Shown here: positions 25,254 to 32,938 of the stretch, piece by piece | Layout: every line of letters starts with the position of its first letter | Numbering within the stretch: position 1 is the stretch's first letter | NCBI GenBank assembly: GCA_015863215.1 | Contig: JACBXN010000011.1 | Location: forward strand, 1-49,649 | Reading direction: 5' to 3' | DNA: 49,649 bases | From: Aerococcaceae bacterium DSM 111176 | GTDB taxonomy: Bacteria > Bacillota > Bacilli > Lactobacillales > Aerococcaceae | Position numbers and translations under genes: made by a program | The notes under the pieces: model-generated | What the model was told of the DNA's origin: nothing | Seen by the model: only the letters and a program-made list of their open reading frames with translations | Database searches by the model: none

Positions 25254-27038
25254 TTACTTATCTTCTTTTGCTTTTCTTGGTGCTTTAACAGATAAGTTTA
25301 ATTCGCGTAATTGTTTTCTATCAACAGCACTTGGTGCATTAGACATAAGGTCCATACCTGAACCTGTCTTAGGAAAGGCAATGACTTCACGAATATTTGG
25401 TTGGTTTGCTAAGATCATTACTAAACGGTCTAATCCTAGTGCTAATCCGCCGTGTGGTGGGAATCCATACTCTAATGCATCTAATAAGAATCCAAATTGT
25501 GAATAAGCTTGATCTTCAGTAAAGCCTAATAATTTGAACATTTCATCTTGCATTTCACGCGTATGGATACGAATTGATCCACCACCAATTTCATAACCAT
25601 TTAAGACAATATCATAAGCTTGCGCTAATGCTTCTTCTGGTTGGTTACGTAATGTATCTAAGTTATATTCTTGTGTCGCTGTAAATGGATGGTGCATCGC
25701 AACATAACGTTTTTCGTCTTCGTCAAATTCTAATAATGGGAAGTCTGTTACCCAAACGAATGCTAACTCATCTTCGTCATATAATTTATGTTTGTCACCT
25801 AAATGCGTACGTAGTGCACCTAATGCATCTGCAACTACTTTTTCATTATCGGCCATGAAGAAGATAATATCTCCAATTTCACCGTCTAATAATCCCACTA
25901 ATTCTTCAAAGTCATCTGATAAGAATTTAGCAACTGGACCATTGAAGCCATCTTCAGTGATTTTTGTCCAAGCTAATCCTTTAGCACCGTATGGTTTTAC
26001 AACGTCTAATAACGCATCCGCAGTTTTACGTGTATATTCATCCATTAAACCTTTTAAGTTAATGGCTTTAACTTGTCCACCGTTATCAGCTGCACCACGG
26101 AAGACACCAAATTCTGTTGTTTTAGCAAATTCAGTAATGTCTTTGAATTCTAAACCAAAACGGATGTCTGGTTTATCTGAACCATATTTAGACATTGCTT
26201 CAGCATATGTAATCGAAGGGAATGCTGCTGCTGGTTTTTCACCACGCACTTGGTAAACCACTTCTTTTAACATTTCTTCTACTAAATCTTGGATTTCTTC
26301 TTGTGATAAGAATGATGTTTCTAAGTCAACTTGTGTAAATTCTGGTTGACGGTCTCCACGTAAATCTTCATCACGGAAACATTTTACGATTTGGTAGTAA
26401 CGGTCATACCCTGCACCCATTAATAATTGTTTATAAATTTGAGGTGATTGCGGTAATGCGTAAAAACTATTTGGCTCGCGACGTGTTGGTACTAAGAAGT
26501 CACGCGCTCCCTCTGGTGTTGATTTATTTAATACTGGTGTTTCAATATCAATAAAGTCTAATTGGTTTAAGTAGTTACGAATCGCTGATGTTACTTGATG
26601 GCGTAAACGTAAGTTACTAATCATTTCTTGACGACGTAAGTCGATATAACGGTAACGTAAACGTAATTCTTCGTCCGTTTTCTGATCGCTATCAACGTAG
26701 ATTGGTGGTGTTTTAGCTTTTGCTAAAGTTGTTAATTTTGTTGCCATTAATTCAACTTCACCTGTCGCAATCTTAGGATTCACTGATTCAGGATCACGTT
26801 TTTGAAGAACACCTGTTACTTCAACAACGTACTCACTTCTTAAAGAATCTGCTTCATCCATTTGTGCTTCGATGTTTTGGCGGTTGAATACAACTTGACA
26901 GAAACCTTCACGGTCACGTAAATCGATAAAGATAACGCCACCTAAGTCACGGCGTTTTTGTACCCACCCTTTAAGTGTGATTTCTTGTCCTACTAAAGTT
27001 TCATCTACTAGACCTGCATATGTTGTTCTTTTACTCAT
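25254..27038 (-). CDS. aspS: Aspartyl-tRNA synthetase, bacterial type
   Basis: Class IIb synthetase of 594 aa. It has an N-terminal OB anticodon-binding fold (about 1-105), motif 2 (FRDEDLRGDRQPEFTQ, near residue 220), a GAD insertion domain (about 290-410), and a C-terminal motif 3 (GLALGLDRLVMIL). The length and GAD domain show the bacterial type. It follows hisS by two bases, an arrangement usual in Firmicutes. The ATG lies behind AAAGGAGAG, which overlaps the hisS end. Confidence 0.97.
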   Translation of the reverse strand: MSKRTTYAGLVDETLVGQEITLKGWVQKRRDLGGVIFIDLRDREGFCQVVFNRQNIEAQMDEADSLRSEYVVEVTGVLQKRDPESVNPKIATGEVELMATKLTTLAKAKTPPIYVDSDQKTDEELRLRYRYIDLRRQEMISNLRLRHQVTSAIRNYLNQLDFIDIETPVLNKSTPEGARDFLVPTRREPNSFYALPQSPQIYKQLLMGAGYDRYYQIVKCFRDEDLRGDRQPEFTQVDLETSFLSQEEIQDLVEEMLKEVVYQVRGEKPAAAFPSITYAEAMSKYGSDKPDIRFGLEFKDITEFAKTTEFGVFRGAADNGGQVKAINLKGLMDEYTRKTADALLDVVKPYGAKGLAWTKITEDGFNGPVAKFLSDDFEELVGLLDGEIGDIIFFMADNEKVVADALGALRTHLGDKHKLYDEDELAFVWVTDFPLLEFDEDEKRYVAMHHPFTATQEYNLDTLRNQPEEALAQAYDIVLNGYEIGGGSIRIHTREMQDEMFKLLGFTEDQAYSQFGFLLDALEYGFPPHGGLALGLDRLVMILANQPNIREVIAFPKTGSGMDLMSNAPSAVDRKQLRELNLSVKAPRKAKEDK

Positions 27039-27040
27039 TC

Positions 27041-28357
27041 TTACTCTCCTTTAAAAAAATCATCTATAACACTTGTATCAGCTGTTAGACTACGATAAAT
27101 CCCGTAGAAATTATCATATAAGTCATCTAATGATACTTCTTGTTGTTTCTTATTCGTTTGGCTCTTTAATGTTACTGTTCTTGTTTCAACTTCATTTGTA
27201 CCAAGCGTGATCACGATGCCTGCATTGTATTTATCTGCTGACTTATACTGTGATTTCATGCTACGACCTAAGAAGTCACGGTCTGCAATTAATTCTTGTT
27301 CGCGTGCAATTTGTACAATTTCTTGGGCTAAAATATTCGCATCGTCGCCCATAACCGTTACAAATACATCCACACCTTCTGTTTCAGGTAATTCAACTTC
27401 TTGTTCTTGAAGTAAAATTAATAAACGTTCAATACCTAAACCAAAACCAAAGCCTGGTGTTTGAGGTCCACCAATTTGCTCCACAAGACCGTCATAACGA
27501 CCTCCACCAACTACGGTAGATTGTGCGCCAATCGTATCATCGTTCACAATGATTTCGAAAATTGTGTGTTGATAGTAATCTAAACCACGAACAATCGATG
27601 GATCAACTTTATACGGAATTTCCATCATCGCTAACATATCTTGTACTGATTGGAAGTGAGCCGCACTCTCTTCGCCTAAATAATCTAGAATAACTGGTGC
27701 ATCTTTAACCAATGCAATATCTTTAGGGTCTTTACTATCTAAAACGCGCAATGGATTTTCGTGTAATCGACGTTTTGAATCGTCACTTAATTCTTCCATA
27801 TGTGGTTCAAAGTACTCAATCAATGCTTGACGGTAATTTTCACGTTCCTCGGGAGTACCTAATGAATTTAAATGAATCGTTAAGTTCGACACACCTAAAG
27901 TCGTTAAAAACTGCCATGCTAAAGCAATACCTTCTGCATCTGTTGCAGGATTTGTACTACCAAAGACTTCCATTCCAATTTGGTGGAATTGACGTTGGCG
28001 TCCAGCTTGTGGACGTTCATAACGAAACATTGGCCCCATATAGTATACTTTTAAAGGCTGAGGGAATTCTGGTCCAAATAATTTATGCTCTACATAAGCA
28101 CGAACGACTGATGCAGTCCCTTCAGGACGAAGTGCGATATGACGCCCTCCCTTATCTTCAAAATCATACATTTCTTTAGAAACAATATCTGTTGTATCCC
28201 CTACAGATCTTGAGAACAAGTCAAATGATTCCATCATTGGCGTTCTAATTTCTTTGAAGTGATATAATTCGAACACTTCACGGGCAACATCTTCGACATA
28301 TTGCCATAAATGACTATCCTGAGGTAGGATATCTTCTGTTCCTTTTAATTTTTGCAT
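27041..28357 (-). CDS. hisS: Histidyl-tRNA synthetase
   Basis: Class IIa synthetase of 438 aa. It begins QKLKGTEDILP, with motif 2 MFRYERPQAGRQRQFHQ, the histidine signatures VRGLDYYQHTIFE and GGGRYDGL, and motif 3 GFGLGIERLL. The C-terminal anticodon-binding domain covers about 330-410. The start is an ATG behind AAGGAGAA. It is the first gene of hisS-aspS, controlled by the T-box upstream. Confidence 0.97.
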   Translation of the reverse strand: MQKLKGTEDILPQDSHLWQYVEDVAREVFELYHFKEIRTPMMESFDLFSRSVGDTTDIVSKEMYDFEDKGGRHIALRPEGTASVVRAYVEHKLFGPEFPQPLKVYYMGPMFRYERPQAGRQRQFHQIGMEVFGSTNPATDAEGIALAWQFLTTLGVSNLTIHLNSLGTPEERENYRQALIEYFEPHMEELSDDSKRRLHENPLRVLDSKDPKDIALVKDAPVILDYLGEESAAHFQSVQDMLAMMEIPYKVDPSIVRGLDYYQHTIFEIIVNDDTIGAQSTVVGGGRYDGLVEQIGGPQTPGFGFGLGIERLLILLQEQEVELPETEGVDVFVTVMGDDANILAQEIVQIAREQELIADRDFLGRSMKSQYKSADKYNAGIVITLGTNEVETRTVTLKSQTNKKQQEVSLDDLYDNFYGIYRSLTADTSVIDDFFKGE

Positions 28358-28380
28358 ATTTATTCTCCTTAGTTTAAATA

Positions 28381-28600
28381 TAAAAAACGCCCTGTAACAA
28401 ATCGTTACAGGACGTCTAAACGTGGTACCACCTATATTTATAAAATAATGCTATCTATTTTATCTCTTAACCGTAACGTGGCAAACGGAATAACTTTGCA
28501 TTATTCTTCTCCATAGTGTTAACTCCTGACAGTGTTGCCTTTCACCAATCGCAACTCGCTAGTTTCATCAGTAGTGTTGTCTACTTCATCGAATTTAGTT
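28381..28600 (-). promoter_or_regulatory. T-box leader of hisS-aspS (His specifier)
   Basis: The minus-strand T-box core AGGTGGTACCACG lies at 28421-28433. The terminator ACGTCCTGTAAC paired with GTTACAGGGCGT (28387-28415) is followed by TTTTTT. On the 3' side of Stem I, TTAACACTA contains CAC (His) at 28516-28518, the likely specifier; AAC (Asn) overlaps it. GAC (Asp) is not seen there. AAGTAGACA at about 28581-28589 is the expected 5' side of the specifier loop. The acceptor-pairing bases are UGGU. Confidence 0.9.
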
Positions 28601-28608
28601 ATAAATAA

Positions 28609-28637
28609 AGGATAACTTGTTACGGGTTTATTGTCAA
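28609..28637 (-). promoter_or_regulatory. hisS-aspS promoter
   Basis: Minus-strand TTGACA (28632-28637) is 17 bp from TATCCT (28609-28614), just upstream of the T-box Stem I. Confidence 0.7.
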
Positions 28638-28705
28638 TATAAATCATAGATTATCTCATTGGAAAACGCTTAATGTTTCAATCATGTAACAAATATAATA
28701 AAGGT

Positions 28706-28734
28706 TTGAAAAGCCCTCTAAGCATTAATATAAT
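28706..28734 (+). promoter_or_regulatory. Promoter of the amidase gene
   Basis: TTGAAA (28706-28711) is 17 bp from a perfect TATAAT (28729-28734). Transcription should begin near 28741, only about 15 bases before AAGGAGGG at 28756-28763. Confidence 0.8.
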
Positions 28735-28768
28735 AGTGTTTATGAAGAAAACATGAAGGAGGGATATT

Positions 28769-30139
28769 ATCGAAAAAATTAAAGTCATCTTGACTAGATT
28801 GATGACTCGAAAATATTTTCCAATCTTTATATCCACAATATTGATTTTATTCAGTTCCCTCTCTATTTTTGGACTTATTTTACAAAGTACTAATACATTA
28901 GATACCAATGTTGCTGTTACCTTAAGGGAGCAACCTGGGACAAATCAGGCTGCTGTGACTCAAATTGAACCCGGAACAGAGTATTCTATTCTAGAATCTC
29001 AAAATGGATGGTTGCAAATTGAAACGCCTCAATTAGAGACTGGGTGGATTCCAGAATGGCAACTCACAAACGTTAATATTACTGATGATCAATCAATTGC
29101 AGGTCAAGCACGCTCAAACACAGTGTTGTTTGCTGAAAATAGTGTCTCAAGTATTGCACTGGAAACTATTCCTGAATCCAGTTATTTCCCAATAAACTAT
29201 GAAGCAGATGGCTGGGCGCAAATTGAATTTGCTGGCCGTGTAGGATATGTACAAAGCAGTCAAATTGATATTCTATCTAGAGACGAAGTTCCCGAGGAAG
29301 AACTGGAGAGACAGGCAGTTTCTGTTGAATCCGAACCTGAAGAGGAACCTGCTCCAAGCGAGAATACCGTTATCATGAGGCAATCAAATCAGGCATTCCT
29401 CCAAGAACCTAATTTCAATAGTACGATTCTATATACACCTGATATTTACGAAGAATTTGACTTTATTAGTTCAACCGAGACAGATCAAGGTGAATTTTAT
29501 CTAGTTGCCAATCAAAATGGTAGCCGTGGTTATGTCGAATCTCGCGTTGTGTCATTTGCGACCGACTCCAATGATCATGTTTCCGATACCGGTGTAACTT
29601 CTATGTCCGATGCAGTCATTGTTATTGATGCTGGCCATGGTGGTTCAGATCCTGGAGCCGTGAGTGCGGACGAAAATACTTATGAAAAGAATGTGACCTT
29701 ATCCACTGCTATTTTCTTACAAGAATATTTAGAAGCAATGGGTGCAACCGTCGTTCAAGTTAGATCATCCGATATTGATGTTTCTCTGGCTGAACGTGCT
29801 GAAATAAGTAATCAAAATGAAGCCGATGTCTTTGTCAGCTTACATTATGACGCTGGTTATGATCCAGCTAGCTCAGGAACAACCACTTATTACTATCACC
29901 AAGATGACTATGAATTGGCAGAAACGGTTAATAATCATTTAGCTAGCGGACCTTTAGAAAACCTTGGAGTGCTATACGGTAACTACCAAGTTACGAGGGA
30001 AAATAACCGCCCTGCTCTGTTGTTAGAACTGGGTTATATGTCAAATCAAAATGATTTAACTTATATTCGTTCAGAAAATTATCAAAGAACAATGGCTGAA
30101 GGAATCGCGAATGGTATTCAAGAATTTATTGAGCAGTAA
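28769..30139 (+). CDS. N-acetylmuramoyl-L-alanine amidase with SH3-like repeats
   Basis: Predicted membrane-anchored or secreted wall hydrolase. An N-terminal hydrophobic helix (KYFPIFISTILILFSSLSIF) is followed by three bacterial SH3-like repeats (about 40-100, 105-165 and 195-265). A C-terminal Amidase_3 domain has zinc ligands in DAGHGG, TYEKN and SLHYDA and the catalytic Glu in LLLELGYMSN. It cuts the MurNAc-L-Ala bond of peptidoglycan. The start is unusual. AAGGAGGG at 28756-28763 has no ATG, GTG or TTG within 20 bases in any frame, and in-frame ATC (28769) or ATT (28766) sit at the right distance. TTG 28790 and ATG 28802 are the canonical choices but are 26 or more bases away. I list the ATC start. 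Confidence 0.85.
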   Translation: MEKIKVILTRLMTRKYFPIFISTILILFSSLSIFGLILQSTNTLDTNVAVTLREQPGTNQAAVTQIEPGTEYSILESQNGWLQIETPQLETGWIPEWQLTNVNITDDQSIAGQARSNTVLFAENSVSSIALETIPESSYFPINYEADGWAQIEFAGRVGYVQSSQIDILSRDEVPEEELERQAVSVESEPEEEPAPSENTVIMRQSNQAFLQEPNFNSTILYTPDIYEEFDFISSTETDQGEFYLVANQNGSRGYVESRVVSFATDSNDHVSDTGVTSMSDAVIVIDAGHGGSDPGAVSADENTYEKNVTLSTAIFLQEYLEAMGATVVQVRSSDIDVSLAERAEISNQNEADVFVSLHYDAGYDPASSGTTTYYYHQDDYELAETVNNHLASGPLENLGVLYGNYQVTRENNRPALLLELGYMSNQNDLTYIRSENYQRTMAEGIANGIQEFIEQ

Positions 30140-30172
30140 TGTTTTAAATGTTTGAAGTTCACTAAATAATCC

Positions 30173-30225
30173 CCCTCCAATAAATCACTTCTCAAAGAAG
30201 TTGTTTTATTGAAGGGAGATTTTTA
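30173..30225 (+). terminator. Amidase-gene terminator
   Basis: CCCTCCAATAAA pairs with TTTATTGAAGGG (one mismatch), closed by ACTTCT/AGAAGT, and followed by ATTTTTA. Confidence 0.75.
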
Positions 30226-30246
30226 CTCAGACTATTACACATAAAG

Positions 30247-30290
30247 AAAGAGCCTCTACACTGATTATTCAGCTCGTAGAGGCTCTTTTA
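30247..30290. terminator. Bidirectional terminator between amidase gene and capD
   Basis: AAAGAGCCTCTAC pairs perfectly with GTAGAGGCTCTTT across 16 bases, with T-runs on both strands. It ends the minus-strand capD transcript. Confidence 0.9.
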
Positions 30291-30332
30291 ATATGTTTAT
30301 GTTTTTCATCAATGACTAATCATCAAACACCG

Positions 30333-32261
30333 TTATTCCGCTTCATCCACAATTTCAGCTTCATCCGGAATAATGATTGTTTCTTCATCATCTTTCTCAA
30401 TTATGTGACTTTCATTAGCGTAGCGTACTAATTCTTTCTTAAGTTCACCCGATGGTTCATCTTTAACACTCTCAACAAAGGCTAATGTCTCTTCAATTGG
30501 TTGATCGATCACTTGACCAATAAAAATGTTTTCGTCTAATTGTTTATCAACTAATTCTGAACTCGTTAATAGTTCTTCATAAAGTTTTTCACCAGGACGA
30601 ATACCCGATTCAACAATTGGAATTTCGGCTTCACTGAAGCCACTTAATAAGATTAATTTCTTAGCTAAATCAAGGATCTTAACTGGTTCTCCCATGTTAA
30701 GGACAAACACTTCACTACCTTCAGCAAAAGCACCCGCAAATACTACTAAACGACTCGCTTCAGGAATTGTCATGAAGTAACGTGTCATTCTAAAATCAGT
30801 TACCGTTACTGGGCCACCTGCAGCAATTTGTTTCTCGAATACTGGGATAACACTCCCACGACTTCCTAGAACATTACCAAATCGCACAGCACAGAAGATT
30901 GAATCACTCTTCTTGTTCATACCAATAACTAATAATTCGGCAATACGTTTCGTTGCTCCCATAACATTTGGTGGATTAACAGCTTTATCTGTTGAAATCA
31001 TTACCATTTTTCTCACGCCAGCTGCATCGACTGCCTTAGCGACGCGGTATGATCCATAAACATTATTTTTTAAAGCTTCGATCGGGTTCACTTCCATTAA
31101 TGGAACGTGTTTATGAGCAGCTGCATGGTAAACAATGTCTGGTTTATGTTCTTTAAAGACCTCTAGTAAACGATCATAATGTTGTACGTCAGCAATAACT
31201 GGGATATATTGAGTCATCATTCCAGGCTTTTTGATTAATTCATGGTAAATCAGATAAATTGAGTTTTCCCCATGTCCTAATAAAATCAATTTTAATGGAT
31301 TAAATTTAGATACTTGTCGTGCTATTTCAGAACCAATTGAACCACCTGCACCAGTAATTAAGATAACCTTACCTTCAATTTCTTGACGCAATTGAGATTC
31401 ATCTAATTCAATTTCTTGACGGCCTAATAAGTCGGTAATTTCAACTTTTTTCATATCTTTTTGTTGGTGTTTACCTTGAAGTACCTTTTCAACGGACGGC
31501 ATTTTAAATACTGGCACATCAATATCATTAGCAATCGTTAAAATACGTTCATATGCTTCAGGTTTTAATGATGGAATCGCAATAATAATTTCATCCACAT
31601 CATGTTGTTGTGCAATTTCTACTAATTCCTCGTCTGATCCTAAAACTGGCACCCCACTAATGTTAGTTCCAATTTTATTTTCATCCTTATCTAGAATACC
31701 AACCACATTTAAACCTTCTGGGTGACGTTTATAACTTTGAACGAATAAAGATCCACCATCTCCTGCACCAATAACCAAGACGTTCTTGGTCGCCATATCT
31801 TCAATTTCAATTTGGAATCTAGCAAGGGACTGTGATGTATAAACTCCACGCCAGATAATTCGGTAGAATGTAGAAAAAACGGATGCAAATAATGCAGTAA
31901 TGACGACAAAACGGAGTGAAAATGAGTCCATCAGTAAAGATAGAGCTAAGCCTGCTGTAATATTACTCACAAATTGTGAAACAAACACATTTATAAAATC
32001 AAGCAAACTACTATAACGGGATATGCGTTGATCAACTTTAAATAAATGCAAAACAACAAAATAGATCGTCGATGCTAGCAGGATGAATATCGCCCATTGT
32101 ATTGGCCTTACTGAAATAATATCGTATAAAATAATATAACTAACAAAAGATGCTACAAAAATTGCTAACATATCTAGCGCACGCCAGGCAAATATACGCT
32201 GTCTGTTAGTCCAACTCGTCACAAAATTAACCAAGTTCTTTAGAAATGACTGATTAGCCAT
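30333..32261 (-). CDS. CapD/FlaA1-type membrane nucleotide-sugar dehydratase
   Basis: Protein of 642 aa with four N-terminal membrane helices (about 25-135). A CoA-binding-like Rossmann domain (VLVIGAGDGGS, about 156) precedes an extended SDR catalytic domain (ITGAGGSIGSE, about 293; HAAAHKHVPLMEVNP; ISTDKAVNPPNVMGATKR). This is the CapD/WbpM/PglF family, UDP-GlcNAc 4,6-dehydratases or epimerases for capsule, teichoic or glycan sugars. An acidic tail (DDEETIIIPDEAEIVDEAE) is unusual. It stands alone, with no glycosyltransferase or Wzx/Wzy gene nearby, so the pathway it serves is elsewhere. ATG behind GGAGTG. Confidence 0.87.
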   Translation of the reverse strand: MANQSFLKNLVNFVTSWTNRQRIFAWRALDMLAIFVASFVSYIILYDIISVRPIQWAIFILLASTIYFVVLHLFKVDQRISRYSSLLDFINVFVSQFVSNITAGLALSLLMDSFSLRFVVITALFASVFSTFYRIIWRGVYTSQSLARFQIEIEDMATKNVLVIGAGDGGSLFVQSYKRHPEGLNVVGILDKDENKIGTNISGVPVLGSDEELVEIAQQHDVDEIIIAIPSLKPEAYERILTIANDIDVPVFKMPSVEKVLQGKHQQKDMKKVEITDLLGRQEIELDESQLRQEIEGKVILITGAGGSIGSEIARQVSKFNPLKLILLGHGENSIYLIYHELIKKPGMMTQYIPVIADVQHYDRLLEVFKEHKPDIVYHAAAHKHVPLMEVNPIEALKNNVYGSYRVAKAVDAAGVRKMVMISTDKAVNPPNVMGATKRIAELLVIGMNKKSDSIFCAVRFGNVLGSRGSVIPVFEKQIAAGGPVTVTDFRMTRYFMTIPEASRLVVFAGAFAEGSEVFVLNMGEPVKILDLAKKLILLSGFSEAEIPIVESGIRPGEKLYEELLTSSELVDKQLDENIFIGQVIDQPIEETLAFVESVKDEPSGELKKELVRYANESHIIEKDDEETIIIPDEAEIVDEAE

Positions 32262-32293
32262 AAAAACACTCCATTCATTAATAACTTCAATTT

Positions 32294-32322
32294 AAAAAAT
32301 AGCTCAAAATTAAATTTTGAGC
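32294..32322 (-). terminator. Hairpin upstream of capD: dtd terminator or capD attenuator
   Basis: Minus-strand GCTCAAAATT pairs with AATTTTGAGC, followed by TATTTTTT. It lies only 33 bases before the capD start, so it could end the relA-dtd transcript or act inside the capD leader. A second imperfect hairpin (ATGAAAAGT/ACTTATTCAT at about 32332-32352) followed by CATTTTTTT lies just before it. Confidence 0.65.
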
Positions 32323-32396
32323 CTCAAAAAAATGATGAATAAGTACACTTTTCATACATCCATTGAAGACTTTCATAAAAAATCTCTATAACAATA

Positions 32397-32424
32397 ATAT
32401 TATCATAAGGATTACTTTACTCAA
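32397..32424 (-). promoter_or_regulatory. Candidate capD promoter
   Basis: Minus-strand TTGAGT (32419-32424) is 16 bp from TAATAT (32397-32402). If it is used, the capD leader is about 130 bases and includes both hairpins. No other coding signal is seen in 32262-32474. Confidence 0.35.
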
Positions 32425-32474
32425 GCCTAAATTTTCAAATATATGAATTTTTTATTATCATTGGCAACGAATTG

Positions 32475-32927
32475 TTACATATTTTTGTTTTGAGAGTCAA
32501 TTAAAATAGTCATCGGACCATCATTAATAAAATCAATTTCCATATGCGCACCGAATTGTCCTGTTTCTACGACTAAATCATGGCTTCGTAATTGCTCATT
32601 AAAATATTCATACAGCTCATTTGCTTCATCTGGATCAGCTGCATGAACAAAGCTTGGCCGATTGCCTTTCTTTGTATTTGCATATAAGGTAAATTGGCTT
32701 ATCGATAATATTGATCCACCAATATCGGCTAAACTTAAATTCGTTTTACCATCCGCATCTTCAAATAGTCGCATATTCGCGACTTTTCGAGCGCAGTAAT
32801 CAGCATCATCCCTTGTATCATCATGGGTGACACCAACAAAGACGACAAATCCTTTATCAATACTTGATATTGTCTTTTTATCAACAATCACTGCTGCTTC
32901 TTTCGCCTTTTGAATAATAATTCGCAT
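32475..32927 (-). CDS. dtd: D-aminoacyl-tRNA deacylase
   Basis: Proofreading enzyme of 150 aa that removes D-amino acids (and Gly from tRNA-Ala) from tRNA. It begins MRIIIQKAKEAAV and has the active-site loops LSISQFTLYANTKKGNRPSF and a Gly-cisPro equivalent NDGPMTI near the C-terminus. It follows relA by 11 bases, the usual relA-dtd pairing in Firmicutes. Confidence 0.96.
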   Translation of the reverse strand: MRIIIQKAKEAAVIVDKKTISSIDKGFVVFVGVTHDDTRDDADYCARKVANMRLFEDADGKTNLSLADIGGSILSISQFTLYANTKKGNRPSFVHAADPDEANELYEYFNEQLRSHDLVVETGQFGAHMEIDFINDGPMTILIDSQNKNM

Positions 32928-32938
32928 AAAAAACCTTT

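Noticed and set aside
25792-26256. Open frame of 154 codons on the plus strand inside aspS
   Set aside because: Antisense shadow of the GAD domain of aspS; Ser/Asn/Ala/Pro-rich translation and no ribosome site or promoter.
27751-28179. Open frame of 142 codons on the plus strand inside hisS
   Set aside because: Antisense shadow of a conserved gene, with no recognisable domain.
28660-28675. cre site (GGAAAACGCTTAAT) between hisS and the amidase gene
   Set aside because: Only 11 of 14 positions match and the conserved outer TG/CA bases are missing; not enough to call an operator.
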